Notes under the pieces: generated by a model
Told to the model about the DNA's origin: nothing
Databases searched by the model: none
The model's input: only the letters and a program-made list of their open reading frames with translations
Assembly (NCBI RefSeq): GCF_009193295.2
Contig: NZ_CP059973.1
Coordinates: 5,456,001-5,520,000 of the forward strand
DNA length: 64,000 nucleotides
Direction of reading: 5' to 3'
Source: Bacteroides luhongzhouii
GTDB lineage: Bacteria; Bacteroidota; Bacteroidia; Bacteroidales; Bacteroidaceae
Shown here: piece by piece, positions 8,665 to 18,687 of the stretch
Numbering within the stretch: position 1 is the first letter of the stretch
How the letters are laid out: every line of letters starts with the position of its first letter
Translations under genes and position numbers: made by a program

Positions 8665-9255
8665 TCAAAGACGTATATTATCTTTCTTGATGGCCTCCCA
8701 AGCCCTCGGATGTAGAAAGTAACGAATATCTTTCCCTGCATTCAAGGCTTCCCGAATAAAAGTGGAACTAATTTCAAAAACAGGGGAATGAACAAGACGC
8801 ACGGTTTCCGGCAATTCCTCTTCTTTTACCGGAAAGCCGGGACGAGGATAAATGAGGAGCTGATTCTCTTTAATGATGCGTTCGGACTGATGCCAACGTC
8901 CAAAACGTTCCCAATTATCGGAACCGATAATGAAATAAAATTCCCGGTCGGGATACGCTTCACGAAGTTTCTCCAGTGTATATACGCTATACGAAGGACG
9001 GGGCAAATGAAATTCAAAGTCCGAAGCTCGAAAACGAGGATAATCACTGATAGATAACTCCACTAATTTAAGACGAAGCTCGTCACTCCATAACTCTGCC
9101 TTCGTTTTTAAGGGATTCTGCGGACTTACCATAAACCAGATTTCATCCAGCCCTTCATACTCACAAAGGTAATTGGCTAAAGCGAGATGCCCGATATGAA
9201 TCGGATTGAATGACCCGCTGAAGATTCCGGTTTTCTGTTTTTTCAGTTGTACCAC
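8665..9255 (-). CDS. nadD: Nicotinate-nucleotide adenylyltransferase
   Basis: Makes deamido-NAD from nicotinate mononucleotide and ATP in NAD synthesis. It has 196 residues, the family length. The nucleotidyltransferase signature [11 protein letters not shown] (with the HxGH element) is at residues 14-24, [13 protein letters not shown] lies mid-protein, and the ISSTFIR motif near residue 165 binds ATP. It lies downstream of gmk and yicC on the same strand, with the YciI remnant between. Confidence 0.94.
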   Translation of the reverse strand: MVQLKKQKTGIFSGSFNPIHIGHLALANYLCEYEGLDEIWFMVSPQNPLKTKAELWSDELRLKLVELSISDYPRFRASDFEFHLPRPSYSVYTLEKLREAYPDREFYFIIGSDNWERFGRWHQSERIIKENQLLIYPRPGFPVKEEELPETVRLVHSPVFEISSTFIREALNAGKDIRYFLHPRAWEAIKKDNIRL

Positions 9256-9276
9256 CCGCTCTGTTATAATAAATAG

Positions 9277-9465
9277 TTATTTATCTAATAATTCTTGAAA
9301 CTTCTCCACTGCCTTATTTACCTCAAATTCTATTATCTGATAATCAGCAATCGCATTGAAAGGATCCTCTTTCACTATATTCTCTACCTCCATCTTGCTT
9401 TTCGCCTGACAAAGTATAATCCCTCCCTTCCGAGGAACTTGCGGACCGGAAGCTAAAAAGGTGCT
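9277..9465 (-). pseudogene. Remnant of a YciI-family protein
   Basis: The minus strand between gmk and nadD encodes about 63 residues without a start codon. They include SGPQVPRKGGIILCQAKS, then VKEDPFNAIADYQIIEF, and end FQELLDK. This matches the C-terminal half of the YCII domain, including the conserved DPF. Immediately upstream (complement of 9466-9468) is an in-frame TAA, and the N-terminal half with the catalytic-type histidine is missing. I read this as a 5'-truncated gene. Confidence 0.7.
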
Positions 9466-9507
9466 TTATATGTCAAGATTAATACAAACATCTACCTTTA
9501 TTCCAAA

Positions 9508-10074
9508 CTATGAGTTCAGAAACTCTTTGATGACTTTCAACGCTTCTGCCTTCGCAACTTCCAAATCGTCATTGACAATCACGCAATCGAATTGCGGAGC
9601 AAACCCCAATTCATATTCCGCCTTAGCAATACGACTTTCAATGATTTCCGGAGCATCCGTTCCGCGCCCTTCCAACCGGCAACGCAATTCTTCCACCGAA
9701 GGCGGTTGAATGAACACTGACAACGCACGGTCACCATAAAACTTCTTGATATTACATCCCCCTACCACATCAACGTCAAACACTACATTCTGACCTGCTT
9801 CCAGTTGCTTTTCCACTTGTGCCTTCAACGTTCCGTAATAACGGTCCTTATATACCTCCTCATACTCCAAAAATTCATTGTTCTCAATACGACAACGGAA
9901 TTCTTCCGGTGTAAGAAAGAAATATTCCACTCCATGCTGCTCCGTACCGCGCGGAGGACGACTGGTAGCAGAAATAGAAAACGCAAGATTCAAATTCTGC
10001 GTCAGCAGATAATTGATAATAGTAGATTTGCCCGAACCTGACGGGGCAGAGAAAATAATTAGTTTACCGATCAT
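9508..10074 (-). CDS. gmk: Guanylate kinase
   Basis: Phosphorylates GMP to GDP with ATP. It has 188 residues with the P-loop SAPSGSGKST at residues 8-17, followed by the GMP-binding region SATSRPPRGTEQHGVEYFF. It lies 56 bases downstream of yicC on the same strand, a common pairing in bacteria, and upstream of nadD. Confidence 0.95.
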   Translation of the reverse strand: MIGKLIIFSAPSGSGKSTIINYLLTQNLNLAFSISATSRPPRGTEQHGVEYFFLTPEEFRCRIENNEFLEYEEVYKDRYYGTLKAQVEKQLEAGQNVVFDVDVVGGCNIKKFYGDRALSVFIQPPSVEELRCRLEGRGTDAPEIIESRIAKAEYELGFAPQFDCVIVNDDLEVAKAEALKVIKEFLNS

Positions 10075-10130
10075 TATTAAAGTTTATTTAACATTAAGGT
10101 TGTCTGATCGCAAATAAATACGCAAGTAAA

Positions 10131-11009
10131 TTACATCACGTTCAATACCTGTTCTTTAATCTGCTCCAACTCATCTTTCATCTGAACAACGATTTTCTGC
10201 ATTTCAGCATGATTGGACTTGCTACCTAACGTATTGATTTCCCGCCCCATTTCCTGGGCGATAAAACCAAGTTTCTTACCTTGTCCATTACCGCTTTCCA
10301 TTGTGCTGATGAAATATTTCAGATGGTTGCTAAGACGTTGTTTTTCTTCATTGACATCCAGTTTCTCAATGTAATAAATCAATTCCTGCTCCAGGCGGTT
10401 CTTGTCATAATCCACACTTAATGTCTTTTCGAGAGCATCCGTAATGCGTTCTTTCACTTTTTCCACACGTTCTTTTTCGTAAGGAACGATCTTCTCGAGC
10501 AAGCTTGAGATATTAGCGATCTTCTCACGGAACTTCTTTTCCAGTGCGGCACCTTCCTGTTTGCGGAAATCTACCAGATGACTGATAGCATCAAGCACAG
10601 TGGCATGCACCATTTTCCATTCCTCTTCGCTCAGTTCCTGGATTTCCGTTTTAGTCATCACATCCGGCATACGGAGCAATGTCTGAAACCAGTCAGCGGG
10701 AACAGGAATACCAAGATTCTGCGAGATTGCCAAAATCTGTTTGTAGTAACCTTCCACCAATACTTGATTGATAGGAGTCGCATTTTCTGCCGCCTCTTTC
10801 TTCTCAATCCACAGGCTGAAATCGACCTTTCCACGTTCCAGGACTTTAGAAATCTCATTACGGATTTCAATCTCTTTTTCACGATACGCCGGAGCGATGC
10901 GAGTGGATAAATCCATTGCCTTGCTGTTGAGCGACTTGATTTCTACATTTATTTTTTTATCAGGAAGTTCGGCCGTAGCTTTACCGTATCCTGTCATAGA
11001 CTGTATCAT
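10131..11009 (-). CDS. yicC: YicC family endoribonuclease-type protein
   Basis: A 292-residue member of the YicC/YloC family, shown in other bacteria to act as an endoribonuclease. The start MIQSMTGYGKA is the hallmark N-terminus, and the C-terminal DUF1732 part contains FIAQEMGREINTLGSKS, also hallmark. The central part is rich in predicted helix and charged residues. It is first in the yicC-gmk-nadD order, and its promoter region faces that of tsaB. Confidence 0.92.
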   Translation of the reverse strand: MIQSMTGYGKATAELPDKKINVEIKSLNSKAMDLSTRIAPAYREKEIEIRNEISKVLERGKVDFSLWIEKKEAAENATPINQVLVEGYYKQILAISQNLGIPVPADWFQTLLRMPDVMTKTEIQELSEEEWKMVHATVLDAISHLVDFRKQEGAALEKKFREKIANISSLLEKIVPYEKERVEKVKERITDALEKTLSVDYDKNRLEQELIYYIEKLDVNEEKQRLSNHLKYFISTMESGNGQGKKLGFIAQEMGREINTLGSKSNHAEMQKIVVQMKDELEQIKEQVLNVM

Positions 11010-11066
11010 AACCTTAAAGTTTTGTGCAAAAGTACACGAATATTTTAAGAATTGGAAATAATCATG

Positions 11067-11074
11067 TAAATTTG
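11067..11074 (+). promoter_or_regulatory. -7 element of tsaB (TAAATTTG)
   Basis: TAAATTTG matches TAnnTTTG and lies 25 bases before the preferred tsaB ATG at 11099. This also argues against the longer frame that opens at 11024, which would begin upstream of the promoter. Confidence 0.55.
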
Positions 11075-11098
11075 CGACAATTTAATAAGCTGATTTTT

Positions 11099-11788
11099 AT
11101 GTCGTGTATACTGAATATTGAAACCTCTACCTCTGTTTGCTCGGTAGCGGCCAGTCAAGACGGACAGACGATTTTTGTGAAAGAAGACTTGAAAGGCCCT
11201 TCACACGCCGTGTCTTTAGGAGTTTTTGTAGATGAAGCGTTGTCTTTCATAGACAGTCATGCCATCCCTTTGGATGCAGTCGCAGTGAGTTGCGGGCCGG
11301 GTTCTTACACCGGACTCCGAATCGGGGTTTCTATGGCGAAAGGAGTTTGTTACGGACGTAACGTCCCATTGATCGGTATCCCTACGCTGGAAGTATTAAC
11401 TGTTCCAGTATTATTGTATCACGACTTGCCCGAAGACGCTTTGCTTTGTCCGATGATCGACGCCCGCCGCATGGAAGTATACGCAGCCGTTTATGATCGC
11501 AGACTTCAGGTAAAACGTGCAGTAGCAGCCGACATTGTAGACGAAAACTCTTACTTGGAGTTTCTGAACGAGCAACCGGTTTATTTCTTTGGAAACGGGG
11601 CCGACAAATGCCGCGAACAGATCACGCATCCGAACGCACATTTTATCGACAATATTCATCCGTTGGCTAAAATGATGTTCCCGCTGGCAGAAAAAGCAAT
11701 AGCCGACGAAGATTATAAAGACGTGGCTTACTTCGAACCTTTCTACCTGAAAGAATTCGTTGCTTCCATGCCGAAAAAACTTCTTTAA
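11099..11788 (+). CDS. tsaB: tRNA N6-threonylcarbamoyladenosine synthesis protein TsaB
   Basis: The partner subunit of TsaD in making the t6A37 modification of ANN-reading tRNAs. It has the ASKHA-fold signature SCGPGSYTGLRIGVSMAKG near residue 65 and the N-terminus MSCILNIETSTSVCSVA. I chose the ATG at 11099 (229 residues) because the conserved domain begins there and the promoter lies between it and an upstream ATG at 11024. It is followed after about 100 AT-rich bases by a DUF4290 gene. Confidence 0.92.
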   Translation: MSCILNIETSTSVCSVAASQDGQTIFVKEDLKGPSHAVSLGVFVDEALSFIDSHAIPLDAVAVSCGPGSYTGLRIGVSMAKGVCYGRNVPLIGIPTLEVLTVPVLLYHDLPEDALLCPMIDARRMEVYAAVYDRRLQVKRAVAADIVDENSYLEFLNEQPVYFFGNGADKCREQITHPNAHFIDNIHPLAKMMFPLAEKAIADEDYKDVAYFEPFYLKEFVASMPKKLL

Positions 11789-11854
11789 CCAGATGACAGG
11801 TGATAAATGATAGGTGATAGATAATAAATTTCATTATCAACAGCCCACCAGTCA

Positions 11855-11892
11855 AGTCTTTAATTTTTAATTTTAAACTTTCAATTAAATAA
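11855..11892. repeat. AT-rich intercistronic spacer
   Basis: A TTTAATTTTTAATTTTAAAC-type stretch directly before the DUF4290 start. Near-identical spacers occur before the M23 peptidase (14523-14551) and before the MFS exporter (42377-42406), so this is a recurring element and not random AT richness. Confidence 0.45.
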
Positions 11893-12504
11893 ATGCAATA
11901 CAATACTCAACAAAAAAGAATGCCGCTTCCCGAATATGGGCGTAGCATCCAGAACATGGTAGATTATGCGTTGACCATTCAGGATCGTGCAGAACGTCAG
12001 CGTTGTGCTAACACCATCATCAACATTATGGGAAATATGTTCCCCCATTTGCGTGATGTACCCGACTTCAAGCACAAGCTTTGGGATCACTTGGCTATCA
12101 TGTCCGGTTTTGAGCTGGATATTGACTACCCGTATGAAATCATCCGTAAGGACAACCTGGTGACTCGTCCGGATCCGATCCCCTACTCCACTGCCCGTAT
12201 GCGTTATCGCCACTACGGACGCACACTGGAAGTGCTGATAAAGAAAGCAATCGAATTTCCCGAAGGAAACGAAAAGAGAAATCTGATAGCCCTCATCTGC
12301 AACCACATGAAAAAGGACTACCTGGCATGGAACAAAGATACAGTGGACGACAAAAAGATCGCCGAAGACCTGTATGAACTCTCCAACGGGGAACTCCAAA
12401 TGACTGACGATATCGTCCGGCTGATGGCAGAACGCCTGAACCAGAATTATCGTCCGAAGACGAACTATACCAATAATCGTCAGAACAATAAGAGAAGATA
12501 CTAG
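11893..12504 (+). CDS. DUF4290 family protein
   Basis: A 203-residue protein of a family I know only from Bacteroidetes, with no established function. Visible features are MPLPEYGRSIQNMVDYAL at the N-terminus, a mostly helical body, and a basic, asparagine-rich C-terminal tail (NNRQNNKRRY). There is no signal peptide or membrane segment, so it is cytoplasmic. It sits upstream of murA-rimM in the same direction, so it may be co-transcribed with cell-envelope and ribosome-assembly genes. Confidence 0.85.
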   Translation: MQYNTQQKRMPLPEYGRSIQNMVDYALTIQDRAERQRCANTIINIMGNMFPHLRDVPDFKHKLWDHLAIMSGFELDIDYPYEIIRKDNLVTRPDPIPYSTARMRYRHYGRTLEVLIKKAIEFPEGNEKRNLIALICNHMKKDYLAWNKDTVDDKKIAEDLYELSNGELQMTDDIVRLMAERLNQNYRPKTNYTNNRQNNKRRY

Positions 12505-12563
12505 CGTGCGGTTAAAACTTAATACTTGAATTATACTTGATATTTACTTAATACTTTAAATTA

Positions 12564-13868
12564 ATGGCTTCATTTGTAATCGAAGGAGGACATCGGCTTT
12601 GCGGAGAAATTCACCCGCAAGGAGCTAAAAACGAAGTTTTGCAGATAATCTGTGCCACGTTGCTAACCGCAGAGGAAGTAACAGTGAACAATATTCCCGA
12701 CATTCTTGATGTCAACAACTTGATTCAGCTCTTGCGCGAGATGGGAGTGACGGTTGCAAAGAAAGGCATTGATTCTTATAGTTTTAAAGCAGAGAATGTA
12801 GACTTGGCTTATCTGGAAAGCGATGAATTTTTAAAGAAATGCTCCAGTCTGCGAGGCTCTGTTATGCTGATTGGCCCTATGGTGGCACGTTTCGGCAAAG
12901 CATTGATATCCAAGCCGGGAGGAGATAAAATCGGCCGCCGCCGTTTGGACACTCACTTTGTAGGTATTCAGAATTTAGGAGCGGACTTCCGTTATGATGA
13001 AGGACGGGGCATTTATGAAATAACAGCCGACAGACTCCAAGGAAGCTATATGCTGCTGGACGAAGCGTCCGTCACCGGAACAGCCAATATCGTAATGGCT
13101 GCCGTGCTTGCCAAAGGCACTACTACCATCTATAACGCGGCCTGCGAACCTTACCTGCAACAACTCTGCCGGTTGCTCAACCGGATGGGAGCAAAAATCA
13201 GCGGAATTGCATCCAACCTGCTTACTATTGAAGGCGTGGAAGAATTGCATGGTACACAACACACCGTACTGCCCGATATGATTGAAGTCGGCAGTTTTAT
13301 CGGTATGGCAGCCATGACAAAAAGCGAAATCACCATCAAGAACGTTTCTTACGAGAACCTTGGAATCATCCCCGAGAGCTTCCGCCGCCTGGGCATCAAG
13401 CTCGAACAGAGAGGAGATGATATTTATGTTCCCGCACAGGAAACTTACCAGATAGAATCATTCATCGACGGCTCCATCATGACGATAGCCGACGCCACCT
13501 GGCCGGGACTGACTCCCGACTTGCTTAGTGTGATGCTCGTTGTAGCCACACAAGCCAAAGGCAGCGTACTGATCCATCAGAAGATGTTCGAAAGCCGCCT
13601 GTTCTTTGTAGACAAGCTGATCGATATGGGTGCACAGATTATCCTTTGCGACCCTCACCGTGCCGTAGTCATCGGACACAATCATGGCTTCAAGCTGCGC
13701 GGTGCCCGCCTGACTTCACCGGACATACGTGCCGGTATCGCCCTCCTGATTGCCGCCATGAGCGCCGAAGGAACCAGTACCATTAGTAACATCGAACAGA
13801 TAGACCGTGGCTATCAGAACATCGAAGGACGTCTGAACGCTATCGGAGCCAGAATCACCCGAATATGA
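12564..13868 (+). CDS. murA: UDP-N-acetylglucosamine 1-carboxyvinyltransferase
   Basis: The first committed step of peptidoglycan synthesis: transfer of enolpyruvate from PEP to UDP-GlcNAc. It has 434 residues, close to the normal length. The N-terminus has [16 protein letters not shown], corresponding to the conserved substrate-binding loop, and [19 protein letters not shown] lies near residue 95 where the catalytic cysteine/aspartate loop is expected. [11 protein letters not shown] near residue 390 is a family motif. It overlaps rimM by 4 bases (ATGA). Confidence 0.93.
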   Translation: MASFVIEGGHRLCGEIHPQGAKNEVLQIICATLLTAEEVTVNNIPDILDVNNLIQLLREMGVTVAKKGIDSYSFKAENVDLAYLESDEFLKKCSSLRGSVMLIGPMVARFGKALISKPGGDKIGRRRLDTHFVGIQNLGADFRYDEGRGIYEITADRLQGSYMLLDEASVTGTANIVMAAVLAKGTTTIYNAACEPYLQQLCRLLNRMGAKISGIASNLLTIEGVEELHGTQHTVLPDMIEVGSFIGMAAMTKSEITIKNVSYENLGIIPESFRRLGIKLEQRGDDIYVPAQETYQIESFIDGSIMTIADATWPGLTPDLLSVMLVVATQAKGSVLIHQKMFESRLFFVDKLIDMGAQIILCDPHRAVVIGHNHGFKLRGARLTSPDIRAGIALLIAAMSAEGTSTISNIEQIDRGYQNIEGRLNAIGARITRI

Positions 13869-14419
13869 TAAAGAAAGAAGAAGTATATAAGATAGGATTA
13901 TTCAATAAGCCGCATGGCATTCACGGCGAATTGCAGTTTACGTTTACCGACGACATTTTCGACCGTGTGGACTGCGATTACCTGATATGCCTGCTCGACG
14001 GTATTTTCGTGCCTTTCTTCATCGAAGAGTACCGTTTCCGTTCCGACTCCACCGCTTTGGTAAAACTGGAAGGGATAGACACCGCCGAACGTGCCCGAAT
14101 GTTCACCAACATCGAAGTTTACTTCCCCGTAAAGCACGTGGAAGAAGCGGAAGACGGTGAATTGTCCTGGAACTTCTTTATCGGCTTCCAAATGGAAGAC
14201 ATTCATCACGGACCTCTGGGAGAAGTGATAGATATAGATACCACTACGGTAAACACCCTTTTTGTGGTTGAAAGAGAAGAAGAAGAGGAACTACTCGTTC
14301 CCGCCCAAGAGGAATTTATCGTAGGGATAGATCAGAAACAAAAACTCATCACCGTGGAGCTTCCCGAAGGGTTGCTCAATCTGGATGAGTTGGAGACAGA
14401 TGACACAGCTCCCGGATAA
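13865..14419 (+). CDS. rimM: Ribosome maturation factor RimM
   Basis: Assists 30S subunit assembly by binding S19 and processing 16S rRNA. It has 184 residues, with the N-terminal barrel starting [18 protein letters not shown] and a C-terminal PRC-barrel portion ending in [14 protein letters not shown]. The start overlaps the murA stop by 4 bases, which fits translational coupling. A long acidic run (EREEEEE) lies before the C-terminal barrel strand. Confidence 0.93.
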   Translation: MIKKEEVYKIGLFNKPHGIHGELQFTFTDDIFDRVDCDYLICLLDGIFVPFFIEEYRFRSDSTALVKLEGIDTAERARMFTNIEVYFPVKHVEEAEDGELSWNFFIGFQMEDIHHGPLGEVIDIDTTTVNTLFVVEREEEEELLVPAQEEFIVGIDQKQKLITVELPEGLLNLDELETDDTAPG

Positions 14420-14421
14420 AT

Positions 14422-14500
14422 CAGGCACGGATGACACGGATTCCACGGTTTTCATTAATCAAAATTCACCGAGGAGCCATGCCATCCGTGCCTAAATAAA
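14422..14500. repeat. Palindromic ACGGATGACACGGATT-type element
   Basis: After rimM, CAGGCACGGATGACACGGAT is followed by about 45 bases and then CCATCCGTGCCTAAAT, so the outer arms GGCACGGATG and CATCCGTGCC are complementary. Related elements are at 18024-18090 and 24146-24229. It may act as a terminator or RNA stabiliser at the rimM end. I regard it as one of a dispersed family. Confidence 0.6.
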
Positions 14501-14557
14501 GATTAGTCCGGCCGCAGCCCCTTTTAATTTTTAATTTTTAATCTTTAATTACCAAAG

Positions 14558-15418
14558 ATGCCAAAGAGAAGACGAAGTAAAGCTTTCTGGAAAAATTTCA
14601 AGTTCAAGTATAAACTAACGATCGTTAATGAAAATACACTTGAAGAAATTGTCGGACTTCGTGTATCCAAACTCAATGGACTATCCGTTTTACTTTGCGT
14701 GCTGGCAGTGCTTTTCCTGATTGCCTCCTGCATCATTACCTTCACCCCGTTGCGCAATTATCTTCCGGGATATATGAACAGTGAAGTCCGTACACAGATT
14801 GTAGACAATGCGCTGCGTGTAGACTCTTTGCAACAAGTGCTCAACAAGCAGAACCTCTACATCATGAACATTCAAGACATCTTCAGCGGGAAAGTGCCTA
14901 TCGACAGTGTGCAAACGCTTGATTCGCTGACTGCTGCCCGTGAAGACACGTTGATGGAACGTACCAAGCGGGAAGAAGAATTCCGCCGTCAGTATGAGGA
15001 GAGCGAGAAATACAATCTGACCTCCATCACTTCCCAACCGGACGTGACCGGATTGATATTATACCGTCCGACACGAGGTATGGTGTCCGATCACTTCAAT
15101 GCCGAAAAGAAACATTACGGCACCGATATTGCCGCCAATCCCAACGAAAGCGTACTGGCAACCATGGACGGAACCGTCATCCTTAGTACATACACTGCAG
15201 AAACCGGTTATCTGATTGGCGTACAACACAATCAGGATTTAATTTCGATCTACAAACACTGCGGCTCTCTCCTGAAAAAGGAAGGTGAACGAGTGAAAGG
15301 AGGCGAAGCCATCGCTTTGGTAGGAAATAGCGGAACACTTAGTACAGGACCACACCTGCACTTCGAACTTTGGTATAAAGGTCACCCGGTAAATCCGGAA
15401 AAATACATCGTGTTTTAA
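14558..15418 (+). CDS. M23 family metallopeptidase (membrane anchored)
   Basis: A 286-residue protein with a basic N-terminus, one membrane helix near residues 45-68, a coiled region to about residue 155, and a C-terminal LytM/M23 domain. Zinc ligands are visible in HYGTDIA (first His/Asp motif) and GPHLHFELW (HxH motif), so it should be an active peptidoglycan endopeptidase and not a degenerate activator. The catalytic domain would face the periplasm. It follows murA-rimM and precedes dxr by 4 bases, suggesting co-transcription. Confidence 0.9.
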   Translation: MPKRRRSKAFWKNFKFKYKLTIVNENTLEEIVGLRVSKLNGLSVLLCVLAVLFLIASCIITFTPLRNYLPGYMNSEVRTQIVDNALRVDSLQQVLNKQNLYIMNIQDIFSGKVPIDSVQTLDSLTAAREDTLMERTKREEEFRRQYEESEKYNLTSITSQPDVTGLILYRPTRGMVSDHFNAEKKHYGTDIAANPNESVLATMDGTVILSTYTAETGYLIGVQHNQDLISIYKHCGSLLKKEGERVKGGEAIALVGNSGTLSTGPHLHFELWYKGHPVNPEKYIVF

Positions 15419-15422
15419 AGTG

Positions 15423-16604
15423 ATGATAGATAAAATGAATATAGAGACTAACAAAAAGAAAAAACAAATAGCTATTCTAGGCTCCACAGGTTCCATCGGG
15501 ACGCAGGCTTTGCAAGTCATCGAAGAGCATCCCGACCTGTATGAAGCCTATGCACTGACAGCCAACAATCGTGTGGAACTACTGATTGCGCAGGCACGGA
15601 AGTTCCAGCCAGAAGTGGTAGTGATAGCCAACGAAGAAAAGTATTCCGAACTGAAAGAAGCATTGAGTGACCTGCCTATCAAGGTGTATGCAGGAACCGA
15701 CGCTATCTGTCAGATTGTGGAAGCAGGTCCCATCGACACGGTATTGACAGCCATGGTCGGTTATGCCGGACTGAAGCCGACAATCAACGCGATCCGCGCC
15801 AAGAAAGCGATTGCGTTGGCAAATAAGGAAACATTGGTAGTAGCGGGTGAACTGATTAACCAGCTGGCACAACAATATCGCACTCCGATTCTGCCGGTAG
15901 ACTCTGAACACTCCGCCGTTTTTCAGTGTTTAGCGGGAGAAGTGGGCAATCCGATTGAGAAAGTGATATTGACTGCCTCCGGAGGTCCGTTCCGCACTTA
16001 TACTTTGGAACAATTAAAGTCCGTGACTAAGACACAGGCCTTGAAACACCCCAACTGGGAGATGGGAGCGAAAATCACGATTGATTCTGCTTCTATGATG
16101 AACAAAGGTTTTGAAGTGATCGAAGCCAAATGGCTGTTCGGTGTCCAGCCCAGTCAGATTGAGGTGGTTGTGCATCCGCAATCAGTCATTCACTCGATGG
16201 TGCAGTTTGAAGACGGAGCTATAAAAGCACAGTTGGGCATGCCCGATATGCGCCTGCCCATCCAGTATGCATTCTCCTATCCCGATCGTATCAGTTCTTC
16301 TTTCGACAGGCTTGATTTTTCCAAATGCACGAACCTGACGTTCGAGCAACCCGACACGAAACGATTCCGCAATCTGGCACTCGCCTACGAAGCGATGTAT
16401 CGCGGGGGGAATATGCCTTGCATCGTCAATGCCGCCAATGAAGTGATGGTAGCCTCTTTCCTGAAAGACGGCATCAGCTTCCTCGGTATGAGTGACGTGA
16501 TAGAAAAAACAATGGAACGGGTTACCTTCATTGCCAACCCTACCTATGATGATTATGTAGCTACGGATGCCGAAGCAAGAAAGATAGCGGCAAGCCTGAT
16601 ATAA
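15423..16604 (+). CDS. dxr: 1-deoxy-D-xylulose 5-phosphate reductoisomerase
   Basis: Second step of the MEP isoprenoid pathway, NADPH dependent. It has GSTGSIGTQAL for NADPH binding, ANKETLVVAGEL, the metal-site SEHSAVFQCL and HPQSVIHSMV. It has about 393 residues. The start is uncertain: GTG at 15420, ATG at 15423 and ATG at 15435 are all in frame ahead of the conserved KKQIAILGSTG; I took the first ATG. It is packed right behind the M23 peptidase and 28 bases before rseP, a dxr-rseP pairing seen in many bacteria. Confidence 0.94.
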   Translation: MIDKMNIETNKKKKQIAILGSTGSIGTQALQVIEEHPDLYEAYALTANNRVELLIAQARKFQPEVVVIANEEKYSELKEALSDLPIKVYAGTDAICQIVEAGPIDTVLTAMVGYAGLKPTINAIRAKKAIALANKETLVVAGELINQLAQQYRTPILPVDSEHSAVFQCLAGEVGNPIEKVILTASGGPFRTYTLEQLKSVTKTQALKHPNWEMGAKITIDSASMMNKGFEVIEAKWLFGVQPSQIEVVVHPQSVIHSMVQFEDGAIKAQLGMPDMRLPIQYAFSYPDRISSSFDRLDFSKCTNLTFEQPDTKRFRNLALAYEAMYRGGNMPCIVNAANEVMVASFLKDGISFLGMSDVIEKTMERVTFIANPTYDDYVATDAEARKIAASLI

Positions 16605-16632
16605 ATATTAATATAAACTGTAAATAGACCAT

Positions 16633-17988
16633 ATGGAAACATTTTTGATTCGTGCCCTGCAATTGATTATGAGCTTATCTTTGCTCGTTATCATTCATGA
16701 AGGCGGGCATTTTCTTTTTGCCCGTTTGTTTAAGGTGCGTGTAGAAAAATTCTGCTTATTTTTTGACCCCTGGTTCACCCTGTTTAAATTCAAACCCAAG
16801 AAAAGTGACACAGAATATGCAGTAGGTTGGCTGCCATTGGGTGGTTATGTCAAGATAGCCGGTATGATTGACGAGTCGATGGATACCGAGCAGATGAAAC
16901 AACCCGAACAACCGTGGGAGTTCCGCTCCAAACCGGCATGGCAACGTCTGCTGATCATGGTGGGTGGTGTACTGTTCAACTTCCTGTTGGCTCTGTTCAT
17001 CTACTCGATGATTCTTTTTGCGTGGGGCGACCAATATATAAAGGTGCAGGAAGCTCCTCTCGGTATGGATTTTAACGAAACAGCCAAATCCGTAGGTTTT
17101 CAGGACGGTGACATCCTTCTTTCTGCCGACGGCGTTCCTTTCGAACGTTATGACGGCGATATGTTGAGCCAGATTGCCGATGCCCGCGAAGTAAGCGTTA
17201 TCCGCAACGGCGCGAAAGCGTCCGTTTATATCCCTGAAGACTTGATGCAACGCCTTCTGGCAGACAGCATCCGTTTTGCCTCCTACCGTTTCCCGTACGT
17301 GATAGACAGCGTAATGGTGAACTCTCCTGCCGCACAAGCAGGCATCCAACCGGGTGACAGCATTATCGCCCTGAACGGAACACCGATTTCTTTCTCCGAC
17401 TTCAAAGAAGCGATGGCAGAACGTAAAAAAAACGCGGAAACCCTGCTCAAAGACAGCATCGATCCGCGCCTGATTACACTGACCTATGTGCGTGGCGGCG
17501 TAACCGACACATTGAATATGCGTGTAGATTCTGCCTACCTGATGGGCGTAACCGCCTGTCTCGTCACAGACCGCCTGCTCCCTATGGTGAAAAAAGAATA
17601 TACTTTCTTCGAATCCTTCCCGGCAGGTGTCTCCCTCGGCGTTAAAACACTGAAAGGATACGTAGGAAACATGAAATACCTCTTCTCGAAAGAAGGAGCC
17701 AAACAGCTAGGTGGCTTCGGAACGATCGGCAGCATCTTCCCCGCTACATGGGATTGGCACCAGTTCTGGTATATGACAGCCTTCCTTTCCATCATTCTGG
17801 CTTTCATGAATATCCTCCCTATCCCCGCATTGGACGGCGGCCACGTGCTCTTCCTCTTCTACGAGATGATAGCTCGCCGCAAACCGAGCGACAAATTTAT
17901 GGAATACGCTCAAATGACCGGTATGATTCTACTCTTCGGTCTGTTGATATGGGCTAACTTCAACGATATTCTAAGGTTCTTCTTCTAG
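16633..17988 (+). CDS. rseP: Site-2 protease RseP
   Basis: An intramembrane zinc metalloprotease of 451 residues. The HExxH motif is in VIIHEGGHFLFARLF in the first helix (near residue 22), and the second metal/active-site motif is MNILPIPALDGGHVLF near residue 395. Periplasmic PDZ-type sequence lies between, with SPAAQAGIQPGDSIIALNGT near residue 230. In other bacteria RseP cleaves anti-sigma factors and leftover signal peptides; here FecR-type anti-sigma proteins such as that at 55863-56858 are plausible substrates by inference. Confidence 0.93.
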   Translation: METFLIRALQLIMSLSLLVIIHEGGHFLFARLFKVRVEKFCLFFDPWFTLFKFKPKKSDTEYAVGWLPLGGYVKIAGMIDESMDTEQMKQPEQPWEFRSKPAWQRLLIMVGGVLFNFLLALFIYSMILFAWGDQYIKVQEAPLGMDFNETAKSVGFQDGDILLSADGVPFERYDGDMLSQIADAREVSVIRNGAKASVYIPEDLMQRLLADSIRFASYRFPYVIDSVMVNSPAAQAGIQPGDSIIALNGTPISFSDFKEAMAERKKNAETLLKDSIDPRLITLTYVRGGVTDTLNMRVDSAYLMGVTACLVTDRLLPMVKKEYTFFESFPAGVSLGVKTLKGYVGNMKYLFSKEGAKQLGGFGTIGSIFPATWDWHQFWYMTAFLSIILAFMNILPIPALDGGHVLFLFYEMIARRKPSDKFMEYAQMTGMILLFGLLIWANFNDILRFFF

Positions 17989-18023
17989 AATTTCAAAGCA
18001 TAGATTCAGATAAGAGATAGATT

Positions 18024-18090
18024 TAGGCACGGATTACACAGACTTCACGGTATAATTAAGAAACCGTGAAATCTGTGTAATCCGTGCCTA
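18024..18090. repeat. Long near-perfect inverted repeat between convergent rseP and nrdG
   Basis: Arms of 28 bases, starting TAGGCACGGATTACACAG (18024 on) and ending TGTGTAATCCGTGCCTA (to 18090), pair with one G-T type mismatch and an 11-base loop. The hairpin sits between two converging genes and would serve as a bidirectional terminator. It belongs with the related palindromes at 14422-14500 and 24146-24229. Confidence 0.8.
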
Positions 18091-18179
18091 TTTATTCTCT
18101 GTACCTATTTGTTTTCAATTCAGTTTATTTATTTCCAATTCGCCTGACTTTATAAGTTTCTTTAGTGGAAAAGAGTCAG

Positions 18180-18638
18180 TTACTTCAACTTCAAAATCCG
18201 CTGATTACTACTTCCCCTAAACTCCAGATATGGAGAAAAAAGCGCCTGTTCAAAGCGTCCGTCCACCAATACATCTATATAGGCAAGAGCGGCACTCAAA
18301 CGAGACTGTTTTTTTATTTCTTCGTATGTATATCCGGTGTAGCACCACACGTTCATCCCTGTTTCCTCTTTCACCCGTTTCAGTAAAAGCAGAAATTCTT
18401 CCGGATGAAAAAACGGATCACCGCCGGAGAAAGTAACGCCGTCCAACAAAGGATTCGCTTTGATTTCATGGATGATGGACTGTATTTTCTCCTCTGTCAG
18501 TTCTTCCCCTGCGCCCGGATTCCAACTCTCCGGATTATGGCAACCGGGACAATGATGAGAGCAGCCGGCAAGATAAATAGAATACCTGATACCTTCACCG
18601 TCAACAATCGTTTCAGAATAAGTTCCTAATAAATTCAC
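18180..18638 (-). CDS. nrdG: Anaerobic ribonucleotide reductase activating protein
   Basis: A radical SAM enzyme that installs the glycyl radical on NrdD. The cluster motif is CSHHCPGC (C-x3-C-x2-C) near residue 26, followed by FSGGDPFF for SAM binding. I chose the GTG at the complement of 18636-18638, giving 152 residues beginning with [16 protein letters not shown], which is the conserved family start. The longer in-frame ATG at 18722 would add a segment translated from a repetitive spacer. It lies downstream of nrdD in one operon. Confidence 0.92.
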   Translation of the reverse strand: MNLLGTYSETIVDGEGIRYSIYLAGCSHHCPGCHNPESWNPGAGEELTEEKIQSIIHEIKANPLLDGVTFSGGDPFFHPEEFLLLLKRVKEETGMNVWCYTGYTYEEIKKQSRLSAALAYIDVLVDGRFEQALFSPYLEFRGSSNQRILKLK

Positions 18639-18687
18639 TTCTTTAATGGATAATGGACAATGAATAATTGAAAATGAATAAGCGAAT

